From the NCBI GenBank assembly GCA_030652255.1, contig JAUSAZ010000177.1, positions 1 through 64,000 on the forward strand: DNA of 64,000 bases, written 5' to 3'. Below are positions 27,502 to 35,150 of this stretch, piece after piece. The notes below the pieces were generated by a model. That model was not told where the DNA came from, did no database searches, and saw nothing but the letters and a program-made list of their open reading frames with translations. The stretch is from Myxococcales bacterium (GTDB lineage: Bacteria; Myxococcota_A; Polyangia; Polyangiales; Ga0077539). The number at the start of each line of letters is the position of its first letter. Positions within the stretch are counted from its first letter, which is position 1. Made by a program: the position numbers and the translations under genes.

Positions 27502-28548
27502 ATGCCCCCTCCTCGAACCATCGACCTCCGCTCGGATACCGTGACCCGTCCCACGCCTGGGATGCGTGCCGCCATGGCGTCGGCCGTCGTAGGCGACGAC
27601 GTCTTCGGAGAAGACCCGACCGTCGCCGACCTGGAGCGCCGGGTCGCGGCCCTCATGGGTCGGGAGTACGGCTTGTTTGTTCCGTCTGGGACGATGGGCA
27701 ACCAGATCGCCCTCCAGCTACACGCCCGCCACGGCGACGAGGTCCTGGTGGCCGACGGGGCTCACTGCCTCTGGTACGAGTCGGGAGCGGCCGCGGCCAT
27801 CGCAGGCGTGCAACTCGTCGCCGTGGGAACCGGCGGACTGGTCACGCCCGACGAACTGCGGGCGGCGCTTCGGCCCAGGGTCGACTGGTGCCCGAAGACC
27901 AGCGCGCTCGTCCTCGAGAACACCCACAACCGCGCGGGTGGAAAGATCATCGATCTGGCTGTCAGCCGAGCCGTCATCACGACGGCGCATGCCGCCGGCC
28001 TGGCCGTGCACCTCGATGGCGCACGGCTCCTCAACGCGTCGGTTGCGCTGGGCCTGACCCCTGCCGAGGTGGCGGGTGAGGCCGACACGGTCTCGGTCTG
28101 CCTGTCGAAGGGCCTGGGCGCTCCCGCGGGTTCGGTGCTCGTCGGCAGCCGCGAGCAGATGTACGAGGCGCGGCGGCTGCGCAAGCGGATGGGCGGCGGG
28201 ATGCGCCAGGTCGGGGTACTGGCCGCCGCTGGGATCTTCGCGCTCGACCACCACCTCGAGCGCCTCGCCGATGACCACCACGCCGCGCGTGCCCTGGCCG
28301 CGGGCCTGGACGGGTGCCCAGGCATCACCGCGGTCGCCCCCGACACCAACATCGTGATGATCGACGTGGCCCCGGGTGCAGGTGTCGACGCGCATGGGTT
28401 CGCAGACCATGCCCGGGTCCACGGCGTGCTCCTGTCGGTGTTCGGCGAGTTCAGGCTGCGCGCCGTGACCCACCTCGAGGTGTCCTTGGACGACGCGCTC
28501 ACGGCGGCGGAGGTCATCCGCAAGGTCTCGCGGGCGGTCGCGGCTTGA
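27502..28548 (+). CDS. ltaE: Low-specificity L-threonine aldolase
   Basis: The 348-residue PLP enzyme cleaves L-threonine or L-allo-threonine to glycine and acetaldehyde. It begins with the family block IDLRSDTVTRPTPGMRAAM, then VGDDVFGEDPTV, the FVPSGTMGNQIAL PLP-phosphate loop, the LDGARLLNASVA Asp/Arg region and the PLP lysine in SVCLSKGLGAPAGS. The ATG at 27502 starts exactly where similarity begins; a longer frame would run back into the tRNA gene. It is divergent from tRNA-Thr and overlaps the next gene by 4 bp. Confidence 0.93.
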   Translation: MPPPRTIDLRSDTVTRPTPGMRAAMASAVVGDDVFGEDPTVADLERRVAALMGREYGLFVPSGTMGNQIALQLHARHGDEVLVADGAHCLWYESGAAAAIAGVQLVAVGTGGLVTPDELRAALRPRVDWCPKTSALVLENTHNRAGGKIIDLAVSRAVITTAHAAGLAVHLDGARLLNASVALGLTPAEVAGEADTVSVCLSKGLGAPAGSVLVGSREQMYEARRLRKRMGGGMRQVGVLAAAGIFALDHHLERLADDHHAARALAAGLDGCPGITAVAPDTNIVMIDVAPGAGVDAHGFADHARVHGVLLSVFGEFRLRAVTHLEVSLDDALTAAEVIRKVSRAVAA

Positions 28549-29633
28549 AGGCCGACACGTTGGCGCGTCTCGCGACGACCCTGGGGTTCGTCGTTACCGG
28601 CTGCGGGGCGGGCGTCAACGGGTACCGGGCCGGCCTCGCGGAGGGAGATCGCGCGTACAGCGCGGGACGGTACCGGGAGGCCGCGCAGGCCTACGAGCGC
28701 GCGGCGCTCTCGACGGGGGCCGCGCGCGACCAGGACGATGCCCGGTATCGAGCGGCCATGGCCTGCCGGCGTGTGGGCGATCGTGAGTGCGCGCAGCGTC
28801 TGCTGGCGCCCGTCGCCGCGCGTGGCAGCGCGTGGGACCACGGGCCCCGCGCGCGCCTCGAGCTGGCGTCCCTGGGCTTGGAGTCGGCGTCACCGGAGCA
28901 GGTCGTCGCGGCCCATCGCGCCCTGGCGACGCTGATCGAAGACGCGCCCGACACCGGGCCCGCGCGCGGCGCTCTCCGGCTGCGACTGCGGGCGCTCGAT
29001 GCGCGCGATCCCGCGGGGGCGGCGTCGGTCGCCTGGCTGGAGTCGCTGGCGCGCGACCCGCGAATCCGTCGATCGATCCTGTTCGAGAGCGTGCTGGCCG
29101 AGAGGGCGACCCGGGTCGCGGCCGCAGGCGATGGGGCCGCCGCGGAGGCTGCCTGGGCCGAGGTCATCGCGTCTGTTCCGTACCCCCAGAACAGCCATTG
29201 GGACGACGGACACCTCGCGCTCGCCCGGCTGCAGCGCGCGGGAGGGCGACCTCGAGAGGCGCTCGCGACGCTCTCGCGGATGCTGTCGGTGCGGGAGGCG
29301 TCGTGGGGAAACGGGAGCTACGCGGCGCCTCGCTTCGACGACGGCGCGTGGCTCCAGGCGGAGATCCTCCGGGACGACCTGCGCGACGTGAGCCAGGCAG
29401 CCGACGCATACCACCGGGTGTATGCTGAACACGTCACGTCGCTCCGTAGGGATGACGCGCTCTGGGAGGAGGCCGCGCTCCGCCGACGAAGCGACCCGCA
29501 GGCCGCGTGCCGCGTGTGGCGTACCCTGGCGCAGGAGTTTCCTTGTCGTCGCTTCGGCGCACGGGCGCGGGCCGAGCTGGTCGCCTGTGACGGAGGTGCC
29601 CCGGCAGGCGTCGGGTGCGCGCGCGGGGGGTGA
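28545..29633 (+). CDS. TPR-type lipoprotein
   Basis: A TTG at 28545 overlaps the aldolase stop (TTGA) and gives 362 residues with an N-terminal signal ending in FVVTGCGAG, so the protein is probably a periplasmic lipoprotein. The body is all-helical with TPR-like repeats, such as AEGDRAYSAGRYREAAQAYERAAL and later helices with the same spacing (AHRALATLIEDAP, ADAYHRVYAEHV). TPR lipoproteins usually act as scaffolds in envelope complexes. The TTG start is inferred from the signal peptide and the overlap; there is no better start. Confidence 0.7.
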   Translation: MKADTLARLATTLGFVVTGCGAGVNGYRAGLAEGDRAYSAGRYREAAQAYERAALSTGAARDQDDARYRAAMACRRVGDRECAQRLLAPVAARGSAWDHGPRARLELASLGLESASPEQVVAAHRALATLIEDAPDTGPARGALRLRLRALDARDPAGAASVAWLESLARDPRIRRSILFESVLAERATRVAAAGDGAAAEAAWAEVIASVPYPQNSHWDDGHLALARLQRAGGRPREALATLSRMLSVREASWGNGSYAAPRFDDGAWLQAEILRDDLRDVSQAADAYHRVYAEHVTSLRRDDALWEEAALRRRSDPQAACRVWRTLAQEFPCRRFGARARAELVACDGGAPAGVGCARGG

Positions 29634-29637
29634 AGGC

Positions 29638-30003
29638 TCAGTCCTCGTCGTCGACGGGCTCTTCGGCGTCGAGATCGTCGTCGTCGTCCGCGTCGAAGTC
29701 GTCGTCCGCGTCGTCGTCCGCAGCCTCCACGGACTCGAACTTCAGCTCGACGCCGACGTCCGCGAGCTGAGACTCCAGGAGGTCGAGCAGCTCGTCGACG
29801 TCCTCGCCGGACCACTCCTCCAGGGTGTCGCCGAGGAAGTCGTAGAAGTCCGTGTCGATGCGCCGCTCGATCTCCTCGACCTGATCTTCGCTGAATGAGT
29901 CGAGGATGTCGTCGCGGAGCGTCTCCGTATCGCCCTCCTCGATGGCGTCCTGCGCCGAGAGCCGGATCTGCTTAACCGCACGCTTGTCCAGAAGGATTTC
30001 CAT
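29638..30003 (-). CDS. Very acidic small protein
   Basis: The 121-residue product begins with a basic amphipathic stretch (LLDKRAVKQIRLSAQ) and then becomes strongly acidic. The last 35 residues are mostly Asp, Glu and Ala, with runs such as DADDDDDLDAEEPVDDED. The middle is predicted helical (EDQVEEIERRIDTDFYDFLGDTLEEW). A ribosome-binding site AAGGAAA lies about 8 bases upstream. It has no signal peptide or membrane segment. An acidic tail like this could bind a basic protein or cations, but I recognise no family. It converges on the TPR lipoprotein with a 4-bp gap. Confidence 0.7.
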   Translation of the reverse strand: MEILLDKRAVKQIRLSAQDAIEEGDTETLRDDILDSFSEDQVEEIERRIDTDFYDFLGDTLEEWSGEDVDELLDLLESQLADVGVELKFESVEAADDDADDDFDADDDDDLDAEEPVDDED

Positions 30004-30116
30004 GGCCGTTTCCTTGTGCGGTGGGGATCAATCACGGCCGCGATGACGTTGTCAACAACGCTTCGACGCCGTCGCCGCTGGCAGCGCCGGGCCGAAGGCT
30101 CCTATCATCCCGCGGC

Positions 30117-30758
30117 GTGCTCCCGAAGACGAACCAAAGATGCGCCCTGCTGCTCGGAGGGGCGACCCTCCTCTGCGCCGCTCCGGCGATCGCGCAGGAG
30201 CCCCACCTGTCGACCCGCGAGGCGCCGTACCGCTCGCATCGACTCCTCGTCGTGGGGTTCGCGACCTCGGCGATCCTGCACGCCGACGCGGTGTGCCCCA
30301 ACGACCTCGCGCTCTGCCCGCTCGGCGGAGGCGGCGGCATCGCGGTCGCCATCGGGCGCCGGACCTCTGCGTCGCGTGAATGGCTCATCGGCTACGACCT
30401 GTCCGTGCGCAACGCCCGCAACCTGTTCGCCTCCGCGACGCTCCAGCAGGTTCGCTTCGAGTACCGCTGGGTGTATGCGTCGCCCGGGTCCAACGTCGAG
30501 GCCTTCGTCGGGCTGGGGGGCGGCGTCGTCGCGTACGGCGAGCGCTTCGGGGTCACCACCCTCGGGCCCGCCCTCAGCGCGTCGGTCGGCGGCAGCTATT
30601 ACCTCTCCCCCTTCGTCAACCTCGGGTTCGTCGGGCGCCTCGAGGCCCTGAGGTTCCTGGTGCCCTTCGACACGGGCGATGGGGTGCGTCGGAGCGACGG
30701 CGGCGTCGCCACCGTCCTGCTGGGCGGCTACGTGACCGCGACGTTTCGCGGGCCCTGA
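30117..30758 (+). CDS. Outer-membrane beta-barrel-like protein
   Basis: From a GTG at 30117 the product is 213 residues with a signal peptide (ALLLGGATLLCAAPAIAQ). The mature protein has short alternating strands (QQVRFEYRWVYAS, VEAFVGLGGGVVAYGE, VATVLLGGYVTATFRG) consistent with an eight-stranded barrel of the OmpA/OmpW size class. The longer frame from 30021 adds a charged extension before the signal, so it is less likely. No function can be given. It may start the plus-strand block of signalling genes that follows 68 bp later. Confidence 0.6.
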   Translation: MLPKTNQRCALLLGGATLLCAAPAIAQEPHLSTREAPYRSHRLLVVGFATSAILHADAVCPNDLALCPLGGGGGIAVAIGRRTSASREWLIGYDLSVRNARNLFASATLQQVRFEYRWVYASPGSNVEAFVGLGGGVVAYGERFGVTTLGPALSASVGGSYYLSPFVNLGFVGRLEALRFLVPFDTGDGVRRSDGGVATVLLGGYVTATFRGP

Positions 30759-30826
30759 GGTCACCTCGTGCTGCACCGTGGTTCTGCTTGACGGTGGGTG
30801 GCGGGGCAGTGTCCAATCCGGACGTC

Positions 30827-32092
30827 ATGCAGTGCTCGAACTGCGGGCGGGTGAATCCAGCGAGTGCAGTGTACTGCCTCGACTGCGGTCACAAGCTCCG
30901 CGAGACCGCCAACATCGCCGCTCCCCAGGTCGGTCCCTTCGCGCCAGCGTCGGCCGGAGCTGCACCCGCTGCGGCAGCTCTCGAACACTGCCCTCGTTGC
31001 GGCGTCGACAACCCGCCCGGCGTCCGCTTCTGTCGGATGTGCGGGTACGACCTCCGCGCGTCCGGCGAGGCGCCCGCTGCGGCTCCCGCGCCAGCCCCGG
31101 TGCAGCCTCCCGCACACGCCGCCGCTCCCCCGCCACCCGCCGTAGCCCCGGCGTCGGCCTCCCTTCCGTGCCCACGCTGCGGCACGGGCTTCGATCGATC
31201 GATGTCCTTCTGCGGCGTCTGTGGGCTTCCCGCGGCCGACATCGTCCCGGCTGGGGGCGAACCCCCGATCACCCCTGCGCCATCCCCGGCGCCCCGCGCG
31301 TCGTCCGGCAACGCCCCCGCCGTCGCGGCAGCGCTCGCGAGCGAGGGCGCGGCCCGCGCCGAGAGCCGCACCGACAACTTCGGCGCGGTCGCGGCGCAGG
31401 CGGGCTCGCAGCTCGTCACGATTCTCAAGGACGGCTCGGAGGGTCCGGTGCACCGCCTCGGAGCGGCGGTCACCGACCTCGGGCGCTTCGAGGGAAACAT
31501 CACGCTCCCCGACGACCCCTACCTCTCGCCCCGCCACGCCCGGATCCAGAAGCGCGGCGACCGGCACTTCCTTCGCGACCTCGGCTCCGTCAACGGGATC
31601 TACCATCGCATCCGCGAGCCGGTCGATCTCCAGCACGGCGACGTGGTTCTAGTGGGGCAACAGGTGCTCCGGCTCGAGCTGCTGGGCGATGGCGAGGTCT
31701 CGCTCGGGCCGGTGATGAACTACGGGGTGATGCTCTTCGGTACGCCCGAGCAGCCCCGGCTGGCGCGCCTCGTCCAGCTCACCAGCGAGGGCATCCCGAG
31801 GGACGTCTTCCACCTGTACCGCGACGAGACCGTGATCGGTCGGGAGTCCGGCGACGTCGTGTTCACCGATGACGTGTTCCTGTCTCGGCGCCATGTGGCC
31901 TTCAAGGTCGACCGCAACCAGCGGCGGGTGCAGGTGCGTGACCTCGGGAGTTCCAACGGCACCCTCGTGCTCTTTCGCGGCGAGCGCGAGATCGCCGACG
32001 GTGACGTCTTCCGCATCGGCCACCACCTGTTTCGCTTCGACGCCTCGCCCCGCGGCCCGGTCGCCGGCGGTGCCCAGGGAAGCGCCCGATGA
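30827..32092 (+). CDS. Protein with three zinc ribbons and two FHA domains
   Basis: The product is 421 residues from the ATG at 30827; an in-frame GTG at 30809 would add six. Three double-CxxC zinc ribbons (residues about 2-22, 58-80 and 115-135), each reading roughly CxxCG...CxxCG, are joined by Pro/Ala linkers. Two FHA domains follow (about 200-285 and 320-405). Both have the phosphothreonine-binding core Arg-His after the Ser and the Gly-Ser-x-Asn-Gly motif (SPRHARIQ with GSVNG; SRRHVAFK with GSSNG). It should read phosphothreonine marks in the cytoplasm. It overlaps the phosphatase gene by 4 bp. Confidence 0.88.
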   Translation: MQCSNCGRVNPASAVYCLDCGHKLRETANIAAPQVGPFAPASAGAAPAAAALEHCPRCGVDNPPGVRFCRMCGYDLRASGEAPAAAPAPAPVQPPAHAAAPPPPAVAPASASLPCPRCGTGFDRSMSFCGVCGLPAADIVPAGGEPPITPAPSPAPRASSGNAPAVAAALASEGAARAESRTDNFGAVAAQAGSQLVTILKDGSEGPVHRLGAAVTDLGRFEGNITLPDDPYLSPRHARIQKRGDRHFLRDLGSVNGIYHRIREPVDLQHGDVVLVGQQVLRLELLGDGEVSLGPVMNYGVMLFGTPEQPRLARLVQLTSEGIPRDVFHLYRDETVIGRESGDVVFTDDVFLSRRHVAFKVDRNQRRVQVRDLGSSNGTLVLFRGEREIADGDVFRIGHHLFRFDASPRGPVAGGAQGSAR

Positions 32093-33612
32093 GCGCGAGC
32101 GACCTGGAGGAGCCGGGCACCCCGGAGACGCCCGCGGCCGTCGAAGCCGCCGCGCTCGCGGCCGGAGACCCGCCCGCCGAATCGCCCGCGGCGGAGCCCG
32201 TCGTCGGCGCAGAGCCCCCGATGGTCCTGGAGTCCAGCCCGCCGCCGGGTGGCACCCTGAGCGATGAGCCCGCGCAGGCGGAGCAGGTTGTCCCCGCCGC
32301 GCCCCGGAGGGTGATCGTGCGCATCGGGGGCGCGACGGACGTCGGGCGCATCCGTGACCACAACGAGGACAACTTCGTCCTCGCCGACCTCACGCGGGAG
32401 AAGCGCGGCGGCGAGGAGGTCGGGGACTCGATCGGGGTGGGCGAGCGGGGGCTGCTCCTCGCGGTGTGCGATGGCATGGGCGGCGCCCTCGCGGGCGAGA
32501 TCGCCAGCCAGATGGCCATCGACGTGATCCACACGATCATGCAGGAGAGCTCGTCTCCGGATGACGCCGACGAGTTCGCGCAGACGCTGGTCACCGCGGT
32601 GCAGGAGGCCGGCGCGCGCATCTTCCTCGCGGCCAAGACCAACCGAAACCAGCACGGGATGGGCACCACGTCGACCGTCGCCGGGGTCTTCGGCTCGACC
32701 CTCTTCGTCGGTCAGGTGGGCGACTCGCGCGCCTACATCTTCCGCGGGGGGAGGCTGCGACAGATCACCAAGGATCAGTCGCTGGTGTCGAAGCTCATCG
32801 AGGCCGGGCGCCTCACCGAGGAGCAGGCGGAGAGCTACGAGCACGCGCACATCATCCTGCAGGCGCTCGGCACCGCGGACGCTGTCTCGGTCGACCTCTC
32901 GTTCATCGACCTGCGTCGCGGCGATGCCCTGCTTCTCTGCTCCGACGGCCTCTCCGGGCTCGCCACGCACGAGCAGCTCCAGGAGGCCCTCACCGAGATC
33001 GACGACCCGGCGGAGTGCTGCCAGCGCATGATCGACGCGGCCAACGAGGCCGGCGGGCACGACAACATCACCGTCGTGATCGCGCGCTTCGATGGCGACC
33101 TCCCGGCGGCCTCGTCCGACGACGAGCCGGTCGGCTACCACGCCTTCGTGCTCTCGGAGTCCGTCGAGTCGCCCATCGTGGGAAGCGCATCGGCGGCGCT
33201 CAAGGTGCCTGCGCTCCCGCCGCCCGGCTCGGACGTCAAGAAGGCCCACTCCTATCCGCCGCACCGGGACGACCGACCGAAGGCGCCCGCCGATGAGACC
33301 ATCGCCGTCGGCGAGCGGGACGACGACGGCGAGGCCGCGGTGCTCCCGATCTCCCGGACAGGGGCCTGGGTGGGGTGGCTCCTGGCGGCGGTCGCGGTTC
33401 TGCTGCTGGCCTTCGGCGCGTGGAAGCTGTTTCACCAGGAACCCGCGCCGGCCGCGGTGCCTGCGCCAGCGGCGAGCGACGCGCCCCCGGTGACGCCCGT
33501 GGCCCCCAACGGCGGGGCGGTGCCCACGCTGGTTCCGGCGCCCTCGTGGGGCGATGCTGCCGGTGCGCAGGACGCCGGGGCGTCCGCCGACGCGGTCGCC
33601 TCGCAGGACTGA
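32089..33612 (+). CDS. PP2C-type Ser/Thr phosphatase with C-terminal membrane anchor
   Basis: The 507-residue protein has a disordered Pro/Ala/Glu-rich N-terminus (1-75), a PP2C catalytic domain (about 80-345) and one membrane helix near 425-447 with a short Ala/Pro tail outside. The PP2C motifs are complete: RDHNEDN (metal Asp), CDGMGG, GDSRAYIF, CSDGLSG and GGHDNITVV. It removes phosphate from Ser/Thr, probably reversing marks read by the neighbouring FHA proteins. The upstream FHA gene overlaps it by 4 bp. No Ser/Thr kinase gene is in the block. Confidence 0.92.
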   Translation: MSASDLEEPGTPETPAAVEAAALAAGDPPAESPAAEPVVGAEPPMVLESSPPPGGTLSDEPAQAEQVVPAAPRRVIVRIGGATDVGRIRDHNEDNFVLADLTREKRGGEEVGDSIGVGERGLLLAVCDGMGGALAGEIASQMAIDVIHTIMQESSSPDDADEFAQTLVTAVQEAGARIFLAAKTNRNQHGMGTTSTVAGVFGSTLFVGQVGDSRAYIFRGGRLRQITKDQSLVSKLIEAGRLTEEQAESYEHAHIILQALGTADAVSVDLSFIDLRRGDALLLCSDGLSGLATHEQLQEALTEIDDPAECCQRMIDAANEAGGHDNITVVIARFDGDLPAASSDDEPVGYHAFVLSESVESPIVGSASAALKVPALPPPGSDVKKAHSYPPHRDDRPKAPADETIAVGERDDDGEAAVLPISRTGAWVGWLLAAVAVLLLAFGAWKLFHQEPAPAAVPAPAASDAPPVTPVAPNGGAVPTLVPAPSWGDAAGAQDAGASADAVASQD

Positions 33613-33648
33613 CCGCGCTCCGCGCGCGGGTGTACGATTCGAGGCACC

Positions 33649-35076
33649 GTGGAGATCCGGCTGTTCCAGGAGAGCGGCGCCGAGGCGGGGCGACTCTGGC
33701 GCTTCGACGCCGGGCGCGTCCGCATCGGGCGCGCGCCGGAGAACGAGCTCGCCCTCGACCCCCAGCAGGATCTCGATGCGTCGAGCCGCCACTGCGAGCT
33801 CGCCTGGCAGGCGGGGGCCTGGATGGTGAGCGACCTCGGGAGCCGCAACGGCACCTTCCTCAACGGCGCGCGGCTCCACCAGCAGCAGAGCCTCCGGGCG
33901 GGAGACGTGTTGCTCCTCGGGGGGTCGGGGCCACGGTTTCGCGTGGAGCTCCCGGCCGCGGAGGCGGTGAAGCCCTTCGTGCCGGTGCGACCGCCCGCCG
34001 CGGCTCCGGCGGTGGGCACCACCGTGGCGATGCCCCAGGCTCCATCGGCGCCCGGGGAGGCGAGCCCCGGCTCGGTGGGTCAGGCGATGGTCGCGGCCAT
34101 GCCCGCGGGGGCACAGGTCGGGCGGCGCACGGTTGCCCTGATGATCGACCAGGCGATCGTCGCCTCCCACGCACGGCGTTCGAACACGGGCCTGAAGCTC
34201 GCCATCGTGGTGCTCTCCGGGCTCGTGATCGCGGCGATCGCGCTCGGGGCCTTCCTCGTGCTCGACCGGGCGCGCGACCGAGAGTCCGAGGTCGCCGTCC
34301 CGGTGCCCGCGGGTGGCGATCCGAGCAGCGCGGGCTCGCGCCTCGCGGCGGCGAACGAGAACGCCATCTACCTCCTCGCGTACCAGCGACCCGGGGGACG
34401 GACCACGCAGGGCTTCTGCACGGGCTTCGCGGTCACCCGGGACATCATCGCCACCAACGCCCACTGCGTGGTGGTCGCCAACAACGAGATCGCGCGCGGG
34501 TCGAGGATCGTGGCGCTGCGCAACAAGGCGCCCGGGGCCGTGCTCGACGCGCGGCCGGTGTACATGGACGCGCGCTTCCGCGACGCGCGCTTCTCGCGGG
34601 GCGGGACGGGCTACGACGTCGGGCTGGTGCGCGTGACCGGGACGCTGCCGACCTACGCCCGGCTGGCGACGGAGGCCGAGCTCTTCGCGCTGCACGAGGG
34701 CGACGCGGTGTTCGTCTATGGCTTCCCGGGGATGACCATGAACGAGGCCTCGCCGGTGGCGACGATCACGCTCGGGCTGATCAACCGCGTGACCAACTTC
34801 CAGGACGGCATCGCCCAGCCTGCCGCTGCGCAGAAGCTACAGCACAGCGCCCAGACCTCCGGCGGCTCATCGGGCAGCCCGATCTTCCTGCCGAGCGGCA
34901 GCGTCGTGGGCATCAACGCGGGCAGCCTGGCGGACGACGAGCGCCAGATCGTCATCGACCCGAGCAACGGGCAGCGACGGGAGGTCGAGGTCAACCGCGG
35001 GTCGAACTTCAAGTACGGGATGCGCGCCGACCTGATCCGTCAGGGCCTCGCTGCGCTCGGGGTCGTGGGGCCGTGA
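33649..35076 (+). CDS. FHA-transmembrane-trypsin-like serine protease
   Basis: The 475-residue protein has an unusual order: an N-terminal FHA domain (about 20-95, with Gly-Ser-Arg-Asn-Gly), a Pro/Ala linker, one membrane helix (about 184-206) and a C-terminal trypsin-like domain. The catalytic triad is visible: His272 in TNAHCV, Asp323 in YDVGLV and Ser408 in GSSGSP. The topology predicts a cytoplasmic phosphothreonine sensor linked through the membrane to a periplasmic protease. The GTG start has GAGG 5 bases upstream and is 36 bp after the phosphatase. The protease target is unknown. Confidence 0.88.
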   Translation: MEIRLFQESGAEAGRLWRFDAGRVRIGRAPENELALDPQQDLDASSRHCELAWQAGAWMVSDLGSRNGTFLNGARLHQQQSLRAGDVLLLGGSGPRFRVELPAAEAVKPFVPVRPPAAAPAVGTTVAMPQAPSAPGEASPGSVGQAMVAAMPAGAQVGRRTVALMIDQAIVASHARRSNTGLKLAIVVLSGLVIAAIALGAFLVLDRARDRESEVAVPVPAGGDPSSAGSRLAAANENAIYLLAYQRPGGRTTQGFCTGFAVTRDIIATNAHCVVVANNEIARGSRIVALRNKAPGAVLDARPVYMDARFRDARFSRGGTGYDVGLVRVTGTLPTYARLATEAELFALHEGDAVFVYGFPGMTMNEASPVATITLGLINRVTNFQDGIAQPAAAQKLQHSAQTSGGSSGSPIFLPSGSVVGINAGSLADDERQIVIDPSNGQRREVEVNRGSNFKYGMRADLIRQGLAALGVVGP

Positions 35077-35150
35077 GCTTCTGCGCGGTGGCATTTTCAA
35101 GGGCAGGGGCATAGTCTCGCAACCCGCGGGTTCGAGCGCGCATCGAGGCC

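Noticed and set aside
31720..34695. 991-residue minus-strand frame across the FHA and PP2C genes
   Set aside because: Composition is Arg/Gly/His-rich as expected of antisense frames in GC-rich DNA, and the plus strand carries complete FHA, PP2C and protease motifs.
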